Source: Candidatus Zhuqueibacterota bacterium (GTDB lineage Bacteria; Zhuqueibacterota; Zhuqueibacteria; Thermofontimicrobiales; Thiofontviventaceae). From it: 62,163 nucleotides of DNA. Position numbers and translations under genes: made by a program. Each line of letters begins with the position of its first letter. The first letter of the stretch is position 1. Positions 34,810 through 43,923 of the stretch are shown here, in pieces. The notes below the pieces were generated by a model. It was given only the letters and a program-made list of their open reading frames with translations. It made no database searches and had not been told where the DNA came from. The stretch is taken from positions 1-62,163 of the forward strand of contig JAFGDW010000357.1 of the NCBI GenBank assembly GCA_016931935.1, read 5' to 3'.

Positions 34810-36057
34810 ATGTTACAACTATTAAAATATATACTCGCCATTCCGCAGTTTTACTTTGTGTTCTACACCTGGTTGATGTTTCTGTCAGTAATTGGCGTTA
34901 TCCTGTTCAGAGTTCGCTATCGGAAAACAGAAAAACCTGTCCAGGTCTACAAACGATTTGCGGTGATGCTACCAGCGTACAAAGCAAATCGACAACTCAT
35001 CCATGTGATCGAAGCATGTATATCACAAGACTATCCTGCTAATAAATTTGATGTATTCGTTCTGGCGCAGCATTGCAACGAAGAGATTGTTAGTGAAGCG
35101 CGCGCGAAAGGGGCTGTTGTATTCGAACAGACATTCGATGATTGTAATGGCAATCCGTATCTGCACGCGCTCAATTATTTTGTACGGGAAATTGAACGCT
35201 ATGGAACAGAGAATCGCTATGATGCCATTGTGCTGGTGGATAAGGATAACCTGTTGACAATCAATTTCCTGGCAGTTATCAATCAGCGGTTTCAACAAGG
35301 CCATCGTGCCGTACAAGGCGTTCGTCGTCCGTTGAATCTGGATACGAATGCAGCGTGTATGGATTTTGTCTCAGAAATTATGAACGACAGCATGTTTCGG
35401 GCGGCAAAAGCTTCGACTGGTCTATCGGTTGAAATCAGCGGCTCGGGGATGGCATTCGATTTTGAATTATATAAACAGGCAATCAGTAGTGTGGATTTCC
35501 AGTCGCCGATTCACGATAAGACATTTTTAATCGAATTAATCAAGCGGAATGTAGCTATATTTTTTGAACCGAACGCCATTCTATTCGAAGAAAAAACAGA
35601 CTCGTTTCAATCCATTCAGAATCAACGTGTCCGTTGGATTGGCGGACAGATTTATTTATGTCGACATAATTTTTTCAGATTGATTAGAATGGGCATTCAG
35701 CAATTGCGTCTGGCACCTATTGACTATGCATTTACATTATCAAAAATTCCCAGAGCATTACATGTTGCCGGCCTCGGATTCTGGATTTTGTTTGCTTTGC
35801 TCTTACCACAGGTGTCAATAATTTCCGGATTCGCGTGGACACTGTACCTGGCCGGATATTTTATTAGTATTCTTGCATTTTTAATGTTGTCGAACACGCC
35901 GAGGCAAGTGTACAGAGCTTTGATAACAAGTCCGTTTTTTATATTTCATATTGCCGTATCGACTGTTAAGGGGATGAATAAAAAAATAAATGGACGTTTC
36001 ATTCATACGGATCATAAAAAAGTGGTAACACTGCACGATGTAAATAATGAATCATAA
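34810..36057 (+). CDS. membrane glycosyltransferase, GT2 family
   Basis: 415 residues. One helix at the N-terminus (~8-32) and about three at the C-terminus (~310-395) bracket a GT-A domain: AVMLPAYKANRQLI, VDKDN as the DXD metal site, and QNQRVRWIGG as the QxxRW motif typical of processive or synthase-like GT2 enzymes. Probably adds a sugar to the lipid-linked unit at the inner membrane. It ends 19 bases before the small PEP-CTERM-like gene, so they likely share an operon. Confidence 0.88.
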   Translation: MLQLLKYILAIPQFYFVFYTWLMFLSVIGVILFRVRYRKTEKPVQVYKRFAVMLPAYKANRQLIHVIEACISQDYPANKFDVFVLAQHCNEEIVSEARAKGAVVFEQTFDDCNGNPYLHALNYFVREIERYGTENRYDAIVLVDKDNLLTINFLAVINQRFQQGHRAVQGVRRPLNLDTNAACMDFVSEIMNDSMFRAAKASTGLSVEISGSGMAFDFELYKQAISSVDFQSPIHDKTFLIELIKRNVAIFFEPNAILFEEKTDSFQSIQNQRVRWIGGQIYLCRHNFFRLIRMGIQQLRLAPIDYAFTLSKIPRALHVAGLGFWILFALLLPQVSIISGFAWTLYLAGYFISILAFLMLSNTPRQVYRALITSPFFIFHIAVSTVKGMNKKINGRFIHTDHKKVVTLHDVNNES

Positions 36058-36076
36058 GTCAAGGAGGAAGAAAATA

Positions 36077-36355
36077 ATGAAACGACTCTTCTGTCTGTTT
36101 GTCATGATTATTGTATTTTCTTTTGTTGATATCAATATCACAATTCCAAAAGTTCAATCACAGTTTACTTTTTCTTCTGTTTCGGCTACTTGTGCGCAAA
36201 GTAAAAGAAGTTACAAAAAGCCGAGACAAACAAAGAAATCGACAATCGATACCAGTGTGCCGATTCCCGGTTCGCTGATCGTTTTGTCAAGTTTGATTGG
36301 TGGTGGCGGTATTTTTATAATGTTGCGTAACAGGTTGAGTAGAAGGAAAAAGTAA
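36077..36355 (+). CDS. small PEP-CTERM-like surface protein, putative exosortase substrate
   Basis: 92 residues from ATG 36077, chosen because AAGGAGGA lies 8 bases upstream; a start 10 codons earlier overlaps the GT2 gene. It has a signal peptide (KRLFCLFVMIIVFSFVDI), a short basic Ser/Thr-rich body, and the end VPIPGSLIVLSSLIGGGG (from Val61), a helix and an RRKK tail. This tripartite end (motif, helix, basic tail) is the PEP-CTERM plan. It ends 2 bases before the exosortase gene, strongly suggesting it is that enzyme's dedicated target. Confidence 0.8.
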   Translation: MKRLFCLFVMIIVFSFVDINITIPKVQSQFTFSSVSATCAQSKRSYKKPRQTKKSTIDTSVPIPGSLIVLSSLIGGGGIFIMLRNRLSRRKK

Positions 36356-36357
36356 GC

Positions 36358-37902
36358 ATGAAACGTAAGTTAGGAACTAACAGTTTGCTACGGATTGAAG
36401 GCTTCGCCCTTGCCGCTGTTTTATTAGTACTTTATGGGTTAGACATCGTTCAAACAATTTCTACCTGTTTTGTGGATGAAAATTTTTCCCATGGTTTGGT
36501 TGTACCATTGCTCTCGGCATTATTGATCTGGAAACGTCGCGCCATTTTTCACAATTATACGTGGACGCCAAGTTGGACTGGCCTGCTTGTTATTGTTGAA
36601 GGATTAGCCTTACGAGTATTTGCCGAACTGGCCGCTGAGCTATTTTTTTTGCGGCTATCGTTTATCATTATTCTGGTTGGCATATCATTGTGTGTATTTG
36701 GCTTTCCAATTACAAAGCGGCTAATCGGGCCGATTGGATTATTACTGTTCATGATTCCATTGCCATATGTCGTTTACCAGGATATTACGTTGCCGCTAAA
36801 GGCTATCAGTACAAATGTGGCGGTTGCGGTTTTCAATACCATTGGCATGCCAGCATTCAAAATGGGCAATATTATCGAGCTGGAACACCTGACAATGAAT
36901 ATGGATAGTGCATGCAGTGGTTTGCGCTATTTGCTGCCATTTATTGTGCTGGCGATTTTCTGGGGGCAATTAACGGTTAAATCGTGGTATATTCGTACGA
37001 CATTGATTGCTGAAGCTGCAGTGCTCAGCATAATTGCCAACATATGTCGAATTATCTGTACCGGTGTACTTTTTAAAATTGGAGGCTCAGGCTGGATTGT
37101 TGGTTGGCCGCATACATTGCTTGGGATTGTGGTGGTGCTGTTTGCTGGCTTGCTATTCATGTTGAGTTGGATGTTTTTAAAGGAGAAAGCTGCTCCGGCA
37201 TTAATTGAATCATCATCGGGAAATCACACCGCTGTTTCTCCTGCGCGCGCGCCAGTATTTTTATCCGGGGGAATTTTGTTAAGTTTGCTAACGATTTTTT
37301 GGCTTCAGATGCAAAATAAAATGGATCCACCGGAATTGCTTGTCAATTTGGAAAATTTCCCCACACAAATTGAAAACTGGCACGGATTTCCGGACTCTCT
37401 ACACAACGCACAAAATCTTAATCGCACCCTGTTCGATCAGTCTTTTTCCGGTTATTATTATGATGCAGATTCTTTTGAAGTGAAACTGGTACTTGCGTAT
37501 CTCGCTGATTACCATCGCGAACGGTCGTTGCATTCGCCAAAGCATTGTTTTCAGACGGCGGGATTTGCATTTCATTCGACAAAGACCATCCATTTTTATA
37601 CGCACGAAACAGTACCCAAAAAAATTACCGCTACCCAAATGATTGTTGAACGCAGCGGTCTAACTGAAGTGATTACCTATCTTTACTATACGGGTGAATC
37701 TTTTATCGGGAGTGATTATCTGATGCGGTTCTTCCTGTTACGTGATGCCCTCATTTATAATCGCCGAAATCGTTGCCTAATAAAGCTGGTAAGTGTCATT
37801 GATGAAGTTCAGGATAATCGGGTGAAGTTGCATCAACAATTCCTTGAAGCTTGCCTGCCATATTTAGTACATCAGTTTTATGCGCCTCCAATGCAGTCAT
37901 AA
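36358..37902 (+). CDS. exosortase fused to EpsI-type domain
   Basis: 514 residues. The membrane part (~1-290) has the exosortase catalytic triad: Cys186 in DSACSGLRYLLPF, Arg231 in NICRIICTG and His252 in GWPHTLLGI. The C-terminal part (~305-514) is EpsI-like (LENFPTQIENWHGFPDS, LAYLADYHRERSLHSPKHC). Exosortases cleave PEP-CTERM proteins at the membrane, often in exopolysaccharide loci. The start lies 2 bases after the small substrate candidate. The only nearby PEP-CTERM-like protein is that neighbour. Confidence 0.92.
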   Translation: MKRKLGTNSLLRIEGFALAAVLLVLYGLDIVQTISTCFVDENFSHGLVVPLLSALLIWKRRAIFHNYTWTPSWTGLLVIVEGLALRVFAELAAELFFLRLSFIIILVGISLCVFGFPITKRLIGPIGLLLFMIPLPYVVYQDITLPLKAISTNVAVAVFNTIGMPAFKMGNIIELEHLTMNMDSACSGLRYLLPFIVLAIFWGQLTVKSWYIRTTLIAEAAVLSIIANICRIICTGVLFKIGGSGWIVGWPHTLLGIVVVLFAGLLFMLSWMFLKEKAAPALIESSSGNHTAVSPARAPVFLSGGILLSLLTIFWLQMQNKMDPPELLVNLENFPTQIENWHGFPDSLHNAQNLNRTLFDQSFSGYYYDADSFEVKLVLAYLADYHRERSLHSPKHCFQTAGFAFHSTKTIHFYTHETVPKKITATQMIVERSGLTEVITYLYYTGESFIGSDYLMRFFLLRDALIYNRRNRCLIKLVSVIDEVQDNRVKLHQQFLEACLPYLVHQFYAPPMQS

Positions 37903-38057
37903 CTGATTTCACGATGCCTCAGACTTTTCCATTTCACCAACGCAAACCATTAAATTCTACAAAAAATAAGACGATATATAGGGTAGTCCGAATTTGTTTC
38001 TCAGATAATTCAAATATTCAATTATAGTATCCACTCAATATTAGATGGTATTGTTGG

Positions 38058-38107
38058 CTTCGACAAGCTCAGCCAACGGTTCGATCCGTACCCTGAGCTT
38101 GTCGAAG
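38058..38107. repeat. dispersed palindromic repeat with 15-bp perfect arms
   Basis: CTTCGACAAGCTCAG (38058-38072) is complemented by CTGAGCTTGTCGAAG (38093-38107) across a 20-base loop. Relatives are at 84, 16640, 34624 and 40826. Confidence 0.7.
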
Positions 38108-38197
38108 GGTACAATTTCCACCTTGTAATGAGTGGATACCAAATATAGGATTTAAATTAACCAAATTTAATACTTCAGGAAAAATCAGGATTGTTAC

Positions 38198-39451
38198 ATG
38201 CTAAAGGATCGAGATATTGTTGTATTTGCACTGCCGCGCTGGGATGGCGTGTATGAATCCACAAGTTTTACAATTTCCAAAGAATTGGCTCGGAATAATC
38301 GGGTGTTATATGTTGATAATCCCTTCACATGGAAAGATGTGCTGACCCGATTAAAATCGCCGCAAATGAAACGACGCTGGCGTGGTTTTTTACCATTCTC
38401 GGATGGACTGATTCAATATCAGGAGGGGGAATTCGCGCTGGCAATACTCGTGACGACGCCTGTCGTTCCCATGAATTTTTTACCGGCGGGACCAATATAC
38501 CGCTATGTTTCCGGATGGAATCACCATATTGTTGGTCAGCGCATTAAGCAGGCAGTAAAACTACTACAATTCAAAAATTACATTTATATTAATAGCTGGA
38601 ATTTTCATTATCCGGATATCGATCAATATTTGATGCCGGAACTTTATGTGTATCATTGTGTGGATTCCATTATCAAACCGTACAATCTTCGACATGGCCC
38701 GGCCATGGAAATACGATTAGCTCGTAAATCCGATCTGATTATTTCCACTGCACGAGCTCTGCAGGAAAAATATGCTGCTTATAATTCACAAAGCTATTTT
38801 GTGCCCAATGCAGCGAACTTTGAGTTGAGTTCCCAGGCATTAAATAGCAGGACAACCATCCCGAATGAACTTCAGCATGTTAAAAAGCCAATCATTGGTT
38901 TTTTCGGACATATTGAACGTCGAATTGATTATGAATTGTTAATACCCATTATTCAAAACCATCCGGAATGGACATTTGCATTTGTCGGCCCGGTCGATCG
39001 TGTATATTTCCCGGCAGCGTTGGAAAAAATGCCAAATGTTAAATTGACCGGCGCACAACCATACGCACAGATGCCGAATTTCCTGAAAGCGTTCGACGTC
39101 GCTATGATTCCGTTCAAAGTAGATGATGTGAGTAATACAATTTATCCGTTAAAATTGTATGAATATTTGGGAGCAGGGAAACCCGTGGTTGTAACGCCAT
39201 TTAATCCGGATATCCTGGAACAATTGGTTGATGTTATTTATGTGGCTGATACGGCTAGTAACTTTGAAGGCGCGATTGTCACTGCATTAAAGGAAAATTC
39301 ACAACTCAAAATTAATGCACGGTTGGATGTCGCCCGTGCAAATACATGGGAGGCGCGCGGAAAAGAATTTTCAGATTTGATTGAACGTGCGCTCAATAAT
39401 ATACATGACGAATATAAAATTGAACAACTGGAAGAATTACGGTCAGTCTGA
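38198..39451 (+). CDS. glycosyltransferase, GT4-like (GT-B fold)
   Basis: 417 residues. The C-terminal half has IIGFFGHIERRIDYELL, WTFAFVGPVDR and IYPLKLYEYLGAGKPVVVT, with the E-x7-E-like donor-binding region of GT4 enzymes. It is soluble and likely works at the inner-membrane face on the lipid-linked oligosaccharide. The start follows AGGA. A 63-base gap leads to the acyltransferase pair. Confidence 0.85.
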   Translation: MLKDRDIVVFALPRWDGVYESTSFTISKELARNNRVLYVDNPFTWKDVLTRLKSPQMKRRWRGFLPFSDGLIQYQEGEFALAILVTTPVVPMNFLPAGPIYRYVSGWNHHIVGQRIKQAVKLLQFKNYIYINSWNFHYPDIDQYLMPELYVYHCVDSIIKPYNLRHGPAMEIRLARKSDLIISTARALQEKYAAYNSQSYFVPNAANFELSSQALNSRTTIPNELQHVKKPIIGFFGHIERRIDYELLIPIIQNHPEWTFAFVGPVDRVYFPAALEKMPNVKLTGAQPYAQMPNFLKAFDVAMIPFKVDDVSNTIYPLKLYEYLGAGKPVVVTPFNPDILEQLVDVIYVADTASNFEGAIVTALKENSQLKINARLDVARANTWEARGKEFSDLIERALNNIHDEYKIEQLEELRSV

Positions 39452-39514
39452 GTAGTTCACCGCTTTTCAGAATGATGTGAATGTGCGTCAGAATTTTACA
39501 CGGGAAATAATTCA

Positions 39515-40189
39515 ATGAGTATTAAGCAGAAAGTAAAAAATAATCCACAGCTTAAAAAAATGATCCTGGCATTCATTTTCAGGCCGAAACCAAATTCAGC
39601 AAAAGTCAGGCGGTGGCTCTGGCTACTTACGATTTTCCCCAGATATTTGCAACGAGGTATTAGTTGGGGGGCGCGCCTCGATCTGGTGCCGTTCAATCGT
39701 TTCAGGTTCGGCAAGAAATCAATCATGGAGAAAAATTCGGTTATTAACAATGGAATGGGAACAGTTGCTGTGGGAGCGGATGTTCACATCGGGTACGGTA
39801 GTATTATTATCGGGCCGGTGGATTTGCGTGATCATGTTACATTATCACCGTATGTGCGCATTCTTGGTATGCAACATGGCCTGGAAGTCGATGTACCGCA
39901 TCATTATCAACCGTGCTACGCAACACCGGTTATTATCGATGAATACACATTCGTTGAACCGGGAACCGTCATTATCGGCAAAAAAAACGGGGAACCTCTT
40001 CATATCGGACGATCCGTACGAATCGGTGCAAATTCGGTGGTGATAAGAGACATCCCGGCCTATTCACTAGTGGAAGGGAATCCGGCAAAAGTAGTTAGAA
40101 TCTGGGATGTTGAACAGAAAAAATGGATTCCAACCGACGAGAACAAGCTAGTCGAAACGGAAGAAAAAATAAAACAGATAATTCATTAA
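39515..40189 (+). CDS. hexapeptide-repeat (LbH) acyltransferase, copy 1
   Basis: 224 residues. Left-handed beta-helix turns are visible (INNGMGTVAVGADVHIGYGS, SIIIGPVDL, VFVEPGTVIIGK, RIGANSVVIRDIPAYSLV and GNPAKVVRIWD), as in WbbJ/Maa-type acetyltransferases that use acetyl-CoA to O-acetylate sugars. Its closest relative in the window is the next gene; a tandem duplication is evident. The start lies after GGGAAATAATTC. Confidence 0.88.
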   Translation: MSIKQKVKNNPQLKKMILAFIFRPKPNSAKVRRWLWLLTIFPRYLQRGISWGARLDLVPFNRFRFGKKSIMEKNSVINNGMGTVAVGADVHIGYGSIIIGPVDLRDHVTLSPYVRILGMQHGLEVDVPHHYQPCYATPVIIDEYTFVEPGTVIIGKKNGEPLHIGRSVRIGANSVVIRDIPAYSLVEGNPAKVVRIWDVEQKKWIPTDENKLVETEEKIKQIIH

Positions 40190-40203
40190 TATGGTGATGT
40201 GTG

Positions 40204-40779
40204 ATGAAATTAAATCATATCGACTACAATTATGCTGTCCCCAAAATGCATTTTCAGAATTGGTTCTCTTATAAATTATTTATCCTAAAGAATCGCGGTG
40301 TTAGCTGGGGGGCGCGGTTTGAAATTCATCCTCAGTATCAATTTTTATTCGGCAAAGGAGCTCGTCTGGAAAAGGGTGTGGTGATCAATAATTACTATGG
40401 GGATGTGCATATTCATGAAGAAGTCCACACTGGAATCGGTTGTGTTATTATCGGCCCAGTGGAAATGCACAAACATGTCGGATTATCCCAATACGTTACT
40501 GTCCTGGGAATACACCAGGAAATAGACCAGAAAGGGAATGGCTGCTCGAAACAAATGTATATCGCTCCGATTGTTTTGGAAGAGGATGCATTCGTTGGTA
40601 CCGGCACTGTAATCCAGGGTAAATCCACAGGCGAAGTGCTGACGCTTGGCAAATACTGTCGTATCGGGGCAAATTCACTCGTTATTGATGACATCCCACC
40701 GTACGCTGTTGCGGTTGGCAATCCGGCGAAAGTCGTGCGGTTGTGGAATCACGAAAAAAATTGCTGGGTAAAAGCATAA
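40204..40779 (+). CDS. hexapeptide-repeat (LbH) acyltransferase, copy 2
   Basis: 191 residues from ATG 40204 (a GTG one codon earlier is possible). It shares NRGVSWGARFE, VINNYYGDV, IIGPVEMHKHV, GTGTVIQGK, RIGANSLVIDDIPPYAVAVG and NPAKVVRLW with copy 1, and is shorter at both ends. It begins 14 bases after copy 1. Likely O-acetylates a second position or sugar of the same polymer. Confidence 0.87.
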   Translation: MKLNHIDYNYAVPKMHFQNWFSYKLFILKNRGVSWGARFEIHPQYQFLFGKGARLEKGVVINNYYGDVHIHEEVHTGIGCVIIGPVEMHKHVGLSQYVTVLGIHQEIDQKGNGCSKQMYIAPIVLEEDAFVGTGTVIQGKSTGEVLTLGKYCRIGANSLVIDDIPPYAVAVGNPAKVVRLWNHEKNCWVKA

Positions 40780-40825
40780 TTTTAGATGTGTACTTAGAGC
40801 CAATATGAAAACCGTTACGTTTTAA

Positions 40826-40930
40826 CGCGCCCGTTGCCTGAGCTTGTTAAAGGCAACAACCTCAATGCCGTTCGTTTTTCGATACATCGGAACGGCATGT
40901 CGAGGCGAGATTGCAAGCTCAGCCGAAACT
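40826..40930. repeat. dispersed palindromic repeat
   Basis: TTGCCTGAGCTTGTTAAAGG and GCAAGCTCAGCC bracket CCGTTCG...CGGAACGG. Same family as 38058 in degenerate form, located between the acyltransferase and zinc-ribbon genes. Confidence 0.5.
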
Positions 40931-40998
40931 AATAATGTAACAGAATTTTTCGGATAAGCTCCAAGTACTTCCGGGTTGTACTGCACGCTTTATTGAAC

Positions 40999-41250
40999 AT
41001 GTGTATAGAGATGAACGAAATTAAAAGGCACAATAAATACGCTCCGTTAATGTTAACTGTAGCGGATAAAAACAAAATATTTTATTGCCGCTTGTGCAAG
41101 CGCCGTGTATTGGGAACACGACCGGACATCTGCCCGCATTGCAAACGGCCGTTTGAAACACCGTTCGATAATCTTGTTCGGGTTGGCGCATTCCTGTTTA
41201 TTCTGGTTTGTTGTATGTACTTGTGGCAAAAAGTATTGATTGGATTATAA
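40999..41250 (+). CDS. small zinc-ribbon membrane protein
   Basis: 83 residues from ATG 40999; ATG 41011 is also possible. A four-Cys ribbon (FYCRLCKRRVLGTRPDICPH followed by CK) is followed by a single C-terminal membrane helix (VGAFLFILVCCMYLW). No family is recognised. It ends exactly one base before the polymerase gene, so it is likely translated with it and might bind or steady that enzyme; this is inference. Confidence 0.7.
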   Translation: MCIEMNEIKRHNKYAPLMLTVADKNKIFYCRLCKRRVLGTRPDICPHCKRPFETPFDNLVRVGAFLFILVCCMYLWQKVLIGL

Positions 41251-42804
41251 ATGCCCGGAAAGTTGCAGTATGAGGCATATCGATTAGGGCCATTGGATAT
41301 TACCCTTAATTACTTTAAAAAAATCATTTTTGAACAACGATTCGGAAATTGGTTCGGGTTTCTCTACGCCATTTTGGGTGGATGCTTTTTCGCGGTTGTT
41401 TTGGCAACACAGGGATTTAAACTGGGTATTGTATTAATCGGTGGCGTTGTCGGTGCGCCGTTTGCATTTGCCGCGATTTTTAATCCGTTCTTTGGTGTTA
41501 TTTTCATTATATCAACGACTTATTTTTTGTTGGGTATTAAACGAATGGTACCAGCCATTCCGTTAGGAATGTTTACCGATTTCATGGTCGTGTTTCTGGC
41601 GTTCGGTGTTTTTTACAAAAACCTGTACGAAAAAGAATGGGGATTTTTAAAGGGCGCGATCAGCAAGACAGTTGCCATCTATATGGTTTATGTTTTTGCC
41701 AGTGTATTTAATCCCGACGCGAGTTGCACTATGTGTTACATTTATACCATCCGCTCCATGGCAGGGTACATGATCATGTACTTTATTGTTTCCTATGTGA
41801 TTCGAACAAAAAAAGATATTAAGCTGTTCATCAAAATCTGGATTGGGCTGTCGCTATTGGCGGCGCTTTATGCATTTAAACAGGAGTATCTGGGACTTGC
41901 AGGCTACGAAAACCGTTGGCTCCATGCCAGTGAAGAACGGTTCTGGCTAATTTATCAATGGGGGAGAATCCGAAAATTCTCATTTATGGCGGACCCCACA
42001 GCGTTCGGCATTTGTATGGGCTATTCCGGGACAATGGTTATCGCCCTGGCATTGGGTAAATTCACCCGCCGTAAGAAAATTATCCTGGGATTTATTGCGC
42101 TGGTTATGTTCCAGGCAATGCTGTTTTCCGGTACCCGCGCTGCCTTTGTGATGCCGGTTTTGGGGGCCGCATTTTATGTGATGCTGGCTCGCAACAAAAA
42201 ATTGTATATTGCGGCAGTGATTGGTGCGGTTATGTTTTTGGCATTAATAAAAGCACCGATTTATCTTGGTCCGACGTTCAAGCGATTTCAATCAGCATTT
42301 AATGCCTCGGAGGATGCGTCGTTTCAGGTGCGCCTGGAAAATCAACGCATGATCCGTCCCTGGATCTGGCGGCATCCGCTTGGCGGCGGACTGGGCGCGA
42401 CCGGTGTGTGGGGTGAACGATTCGCCCCCAACGCGTTCCTGTCCACATTCCCACCAGACAGTGGGTATGTACGTGTGGCAGTAGAATTAGGCTGGGTGGG
42501 ACTGACGCTATACATGCTACTATGGATCGCGATTTTTAAGCAGGGTATTAATAGTTTCTTTATCATTCGCGATCCGGTACTGAAGAGTATTGCTTTATCC
42601 ATGTTATGTGTGTTGTTTTGTTTGATGGTGGTGAATTATCCGCAGGAAGCTATCAAACAATTGCCCACCAGTTTGTTGTTTTGGGTGGCTGCGGCAGTTG
42701 TCAGCCGCGCAGGTCAAATTGATATGGAAGAGCAACAGAAAAAGATAAAGGCGTTAAAACAGAAAGCAAAGAAACAAAAAGCAGTTGAAGCACCGGTTTC
42801 GTGA
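41251..42804 (+). CDS. Wzy/O-antigen-ligase-type polymerase
   Basis: 517 residues with about ten membrane helices and a long basic cytoplasmic tail (KKIKALKQKAKKQKAVE). The Wzy_C region is visible: ILGFIALVMFQAMLFSGTRA, HPLGGGLGATG and FPPDSGYVRVAVELGWVGL. It would join lipid-linked units into the chain at the periplasmic face. It begins immediately after the zinc-ribbon stop, an operon arrangement. Confidence 0.86.
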   Translation: MPGKLQYEAYRLGPLDITLNYFKKIIFEQRFGNWFGFLYAILGGCFFAVVLATQGFKLGIVLIGGVVGAPFAFAAIFNPFFGVIFIISTTYFLLGIKRMVPAIPLGMFTDFMVVFLAFGVFYKNLYEKEWGFLKGAISKTVAIYMVYVFASVFNPDASCTMCYIYTIRSMAGYMIMYFIVSYVIRTKKDIKLFIKIWIGLSLLAALYAFKQEYLGLAGYENRWLHASEERFWLIYQWGRIRKFSFMADPTAFGICMGYSGTMVIALALGKFTRRKKIILGFIALVMFQAMLFSGTRAAFVMPVLGAAFYVMLARNKKLYIAAVIGAVMFLALIKAPIYLGPTFKRFQSAFNASEDASFQVRLENQRMIRPWIWRHPLGGGLGATGVWGERFAPNAFLSTFPPDSGYVRVAVELGWVGLTLYMLLWIAIFKQGINSFFIIRDPVLKSIALSMLCVLFCLMVVNYPQEAIKQLPTSLLFWVAAAVVSRAGQIDMEEQQKKIKALKQKAKKQKAVEAPVS

Positions 42805-42852
42805 ATCCAATATAATAAATCATGGTGTGCTTTGGAGCTTATTTTTTTGTTT

Positions 42853-42890
42853 GCCAACGGCCAACAGCCAAAAGCAAATAGCGATGTACT
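42853..42890. repeat. text-like repeat (GCCAACAGCCAAAAGC family)
   Basis: gccaacggccaacagccaaa is a relative of the stretches near 5350 and 21857. It sits between the polymerase and methyltransferase genes. Confidence 0.45.
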
Positions 42891-42963
42891 CCAAATTTAT
42901 AATGAACTATAGATTCATCTGAATAATAAAATACCTGATCCTGACTAATTCAACGAGGTTCCT

Positions 42964-43719
42964 ATGAAAATACGAAATCCGAACTCCCGTTTTAAGATTA
43001 AACCGAAACGATCCGACCTCGTGTTGGAAGTCGGCGGTGGTCACAATCCGCATCCGCGGTCAAATATTGTGGTCGACAAGTTTCATGACAGCAATTATCA
43101 CCGCAGCGATGATGTAAAAGTTCACAAAGATCAGCTTTTCCTGATTGCTGATGGCGAACATCTGCCGTTTAAGGACAATGCCTTCGATTATGTGATTAAC
43201 AATCATGTCATCGAACATGTACCCGATCCGGCGCAGTTCTTTGATGAGTTATCACGCGTCGCCAAACGTGGCTACGTGGAAGCGCCCTCACTGATCGGCG
43301 AGCATTTAATTCCTAAAGAATCGCACACCTGGGGCATCCTGGAAATCGACGATAAAATTGTAATGATGAAAAAGTCCAATTTGAGTTATATCCCCAAGCT
43401 TGATTTTGGTGATCTGCTATTGTATTTCATCGCCCAGAATTCTATTGGTTTTAAAATTCTGCAAAAAACCTATCCCAACCTGTTAACTGTACGTTACGAA
43501 TGGCAGGATAAAATCGATTACATTATAGAGCCATCCGACCCGGAGTTGCGGTCATATTTCATGCAGACCTGGGACATGGAGAAAATTACGAAAGTCTTCA
43601 AACGGAAATCAAAGGTCGAAGAATTGGTGACGTCGGTTGCGGCGTTTTTTGAAGTGCTCGGTGAGTTTGCATTCCGGAAAGTTTTCAAATCGCGGTTTGA
43701 GAAAAAAGCGGTGTTTTAG
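42964..43719 (+). CDS. class I SAM-dependent methyltransferase
   Basis: 251 residues. Motif I VLEVGGGHNPHPRSNIVVD, then GEHLPFKDNAFDYVINNHV and IEHVPDP (motif II/post-II) are typical of Methyltransf_11-like enzymes. Within the glycan locus it may methylate a sugar hydroxyl. The start follows GAGG. Substrate unproven. Confidence 0.85.
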   Translation: MKIRNPNSRFKIKPKRSDLVLEVGGGHNPHPRSNIVVDKFHDSNYHRSDDVKVHKDQLFLIADGEHLPFKDNAFDYVINNHVIEHVPDPAQFFDELSRVAKRGYVEAPSLIGEHLIPKESHTWGILEIDDKIVMMKKSNLSYIPKLDFGDLLLYFIAQNSIGFKILQKTYPNLLTVRYEWQDKIDYIIEPSDPELRSYFMQTWDMEKITKVFKRKSKVEELVTSVAAFFEVLGEFAFRKVFKSRFEKKAVF

Positions 43720-43923
43720 GTATAAGAGTTTCTGCATAAGTAATCGAAATTTGTTATCCTGGAAAAATGTATTATTTAGTCATACTCCTTATCGTGGATG
43801 TTGACATTTATAAATAAGATTGCATTTAAATAAAAAATTTTCTATAATAATTCTGTTGTTTTACTAATCCGATAACTTTCATTTATACAACTATTTTCAT
43901 TCCGAATTTTTTGACTTATTAAA

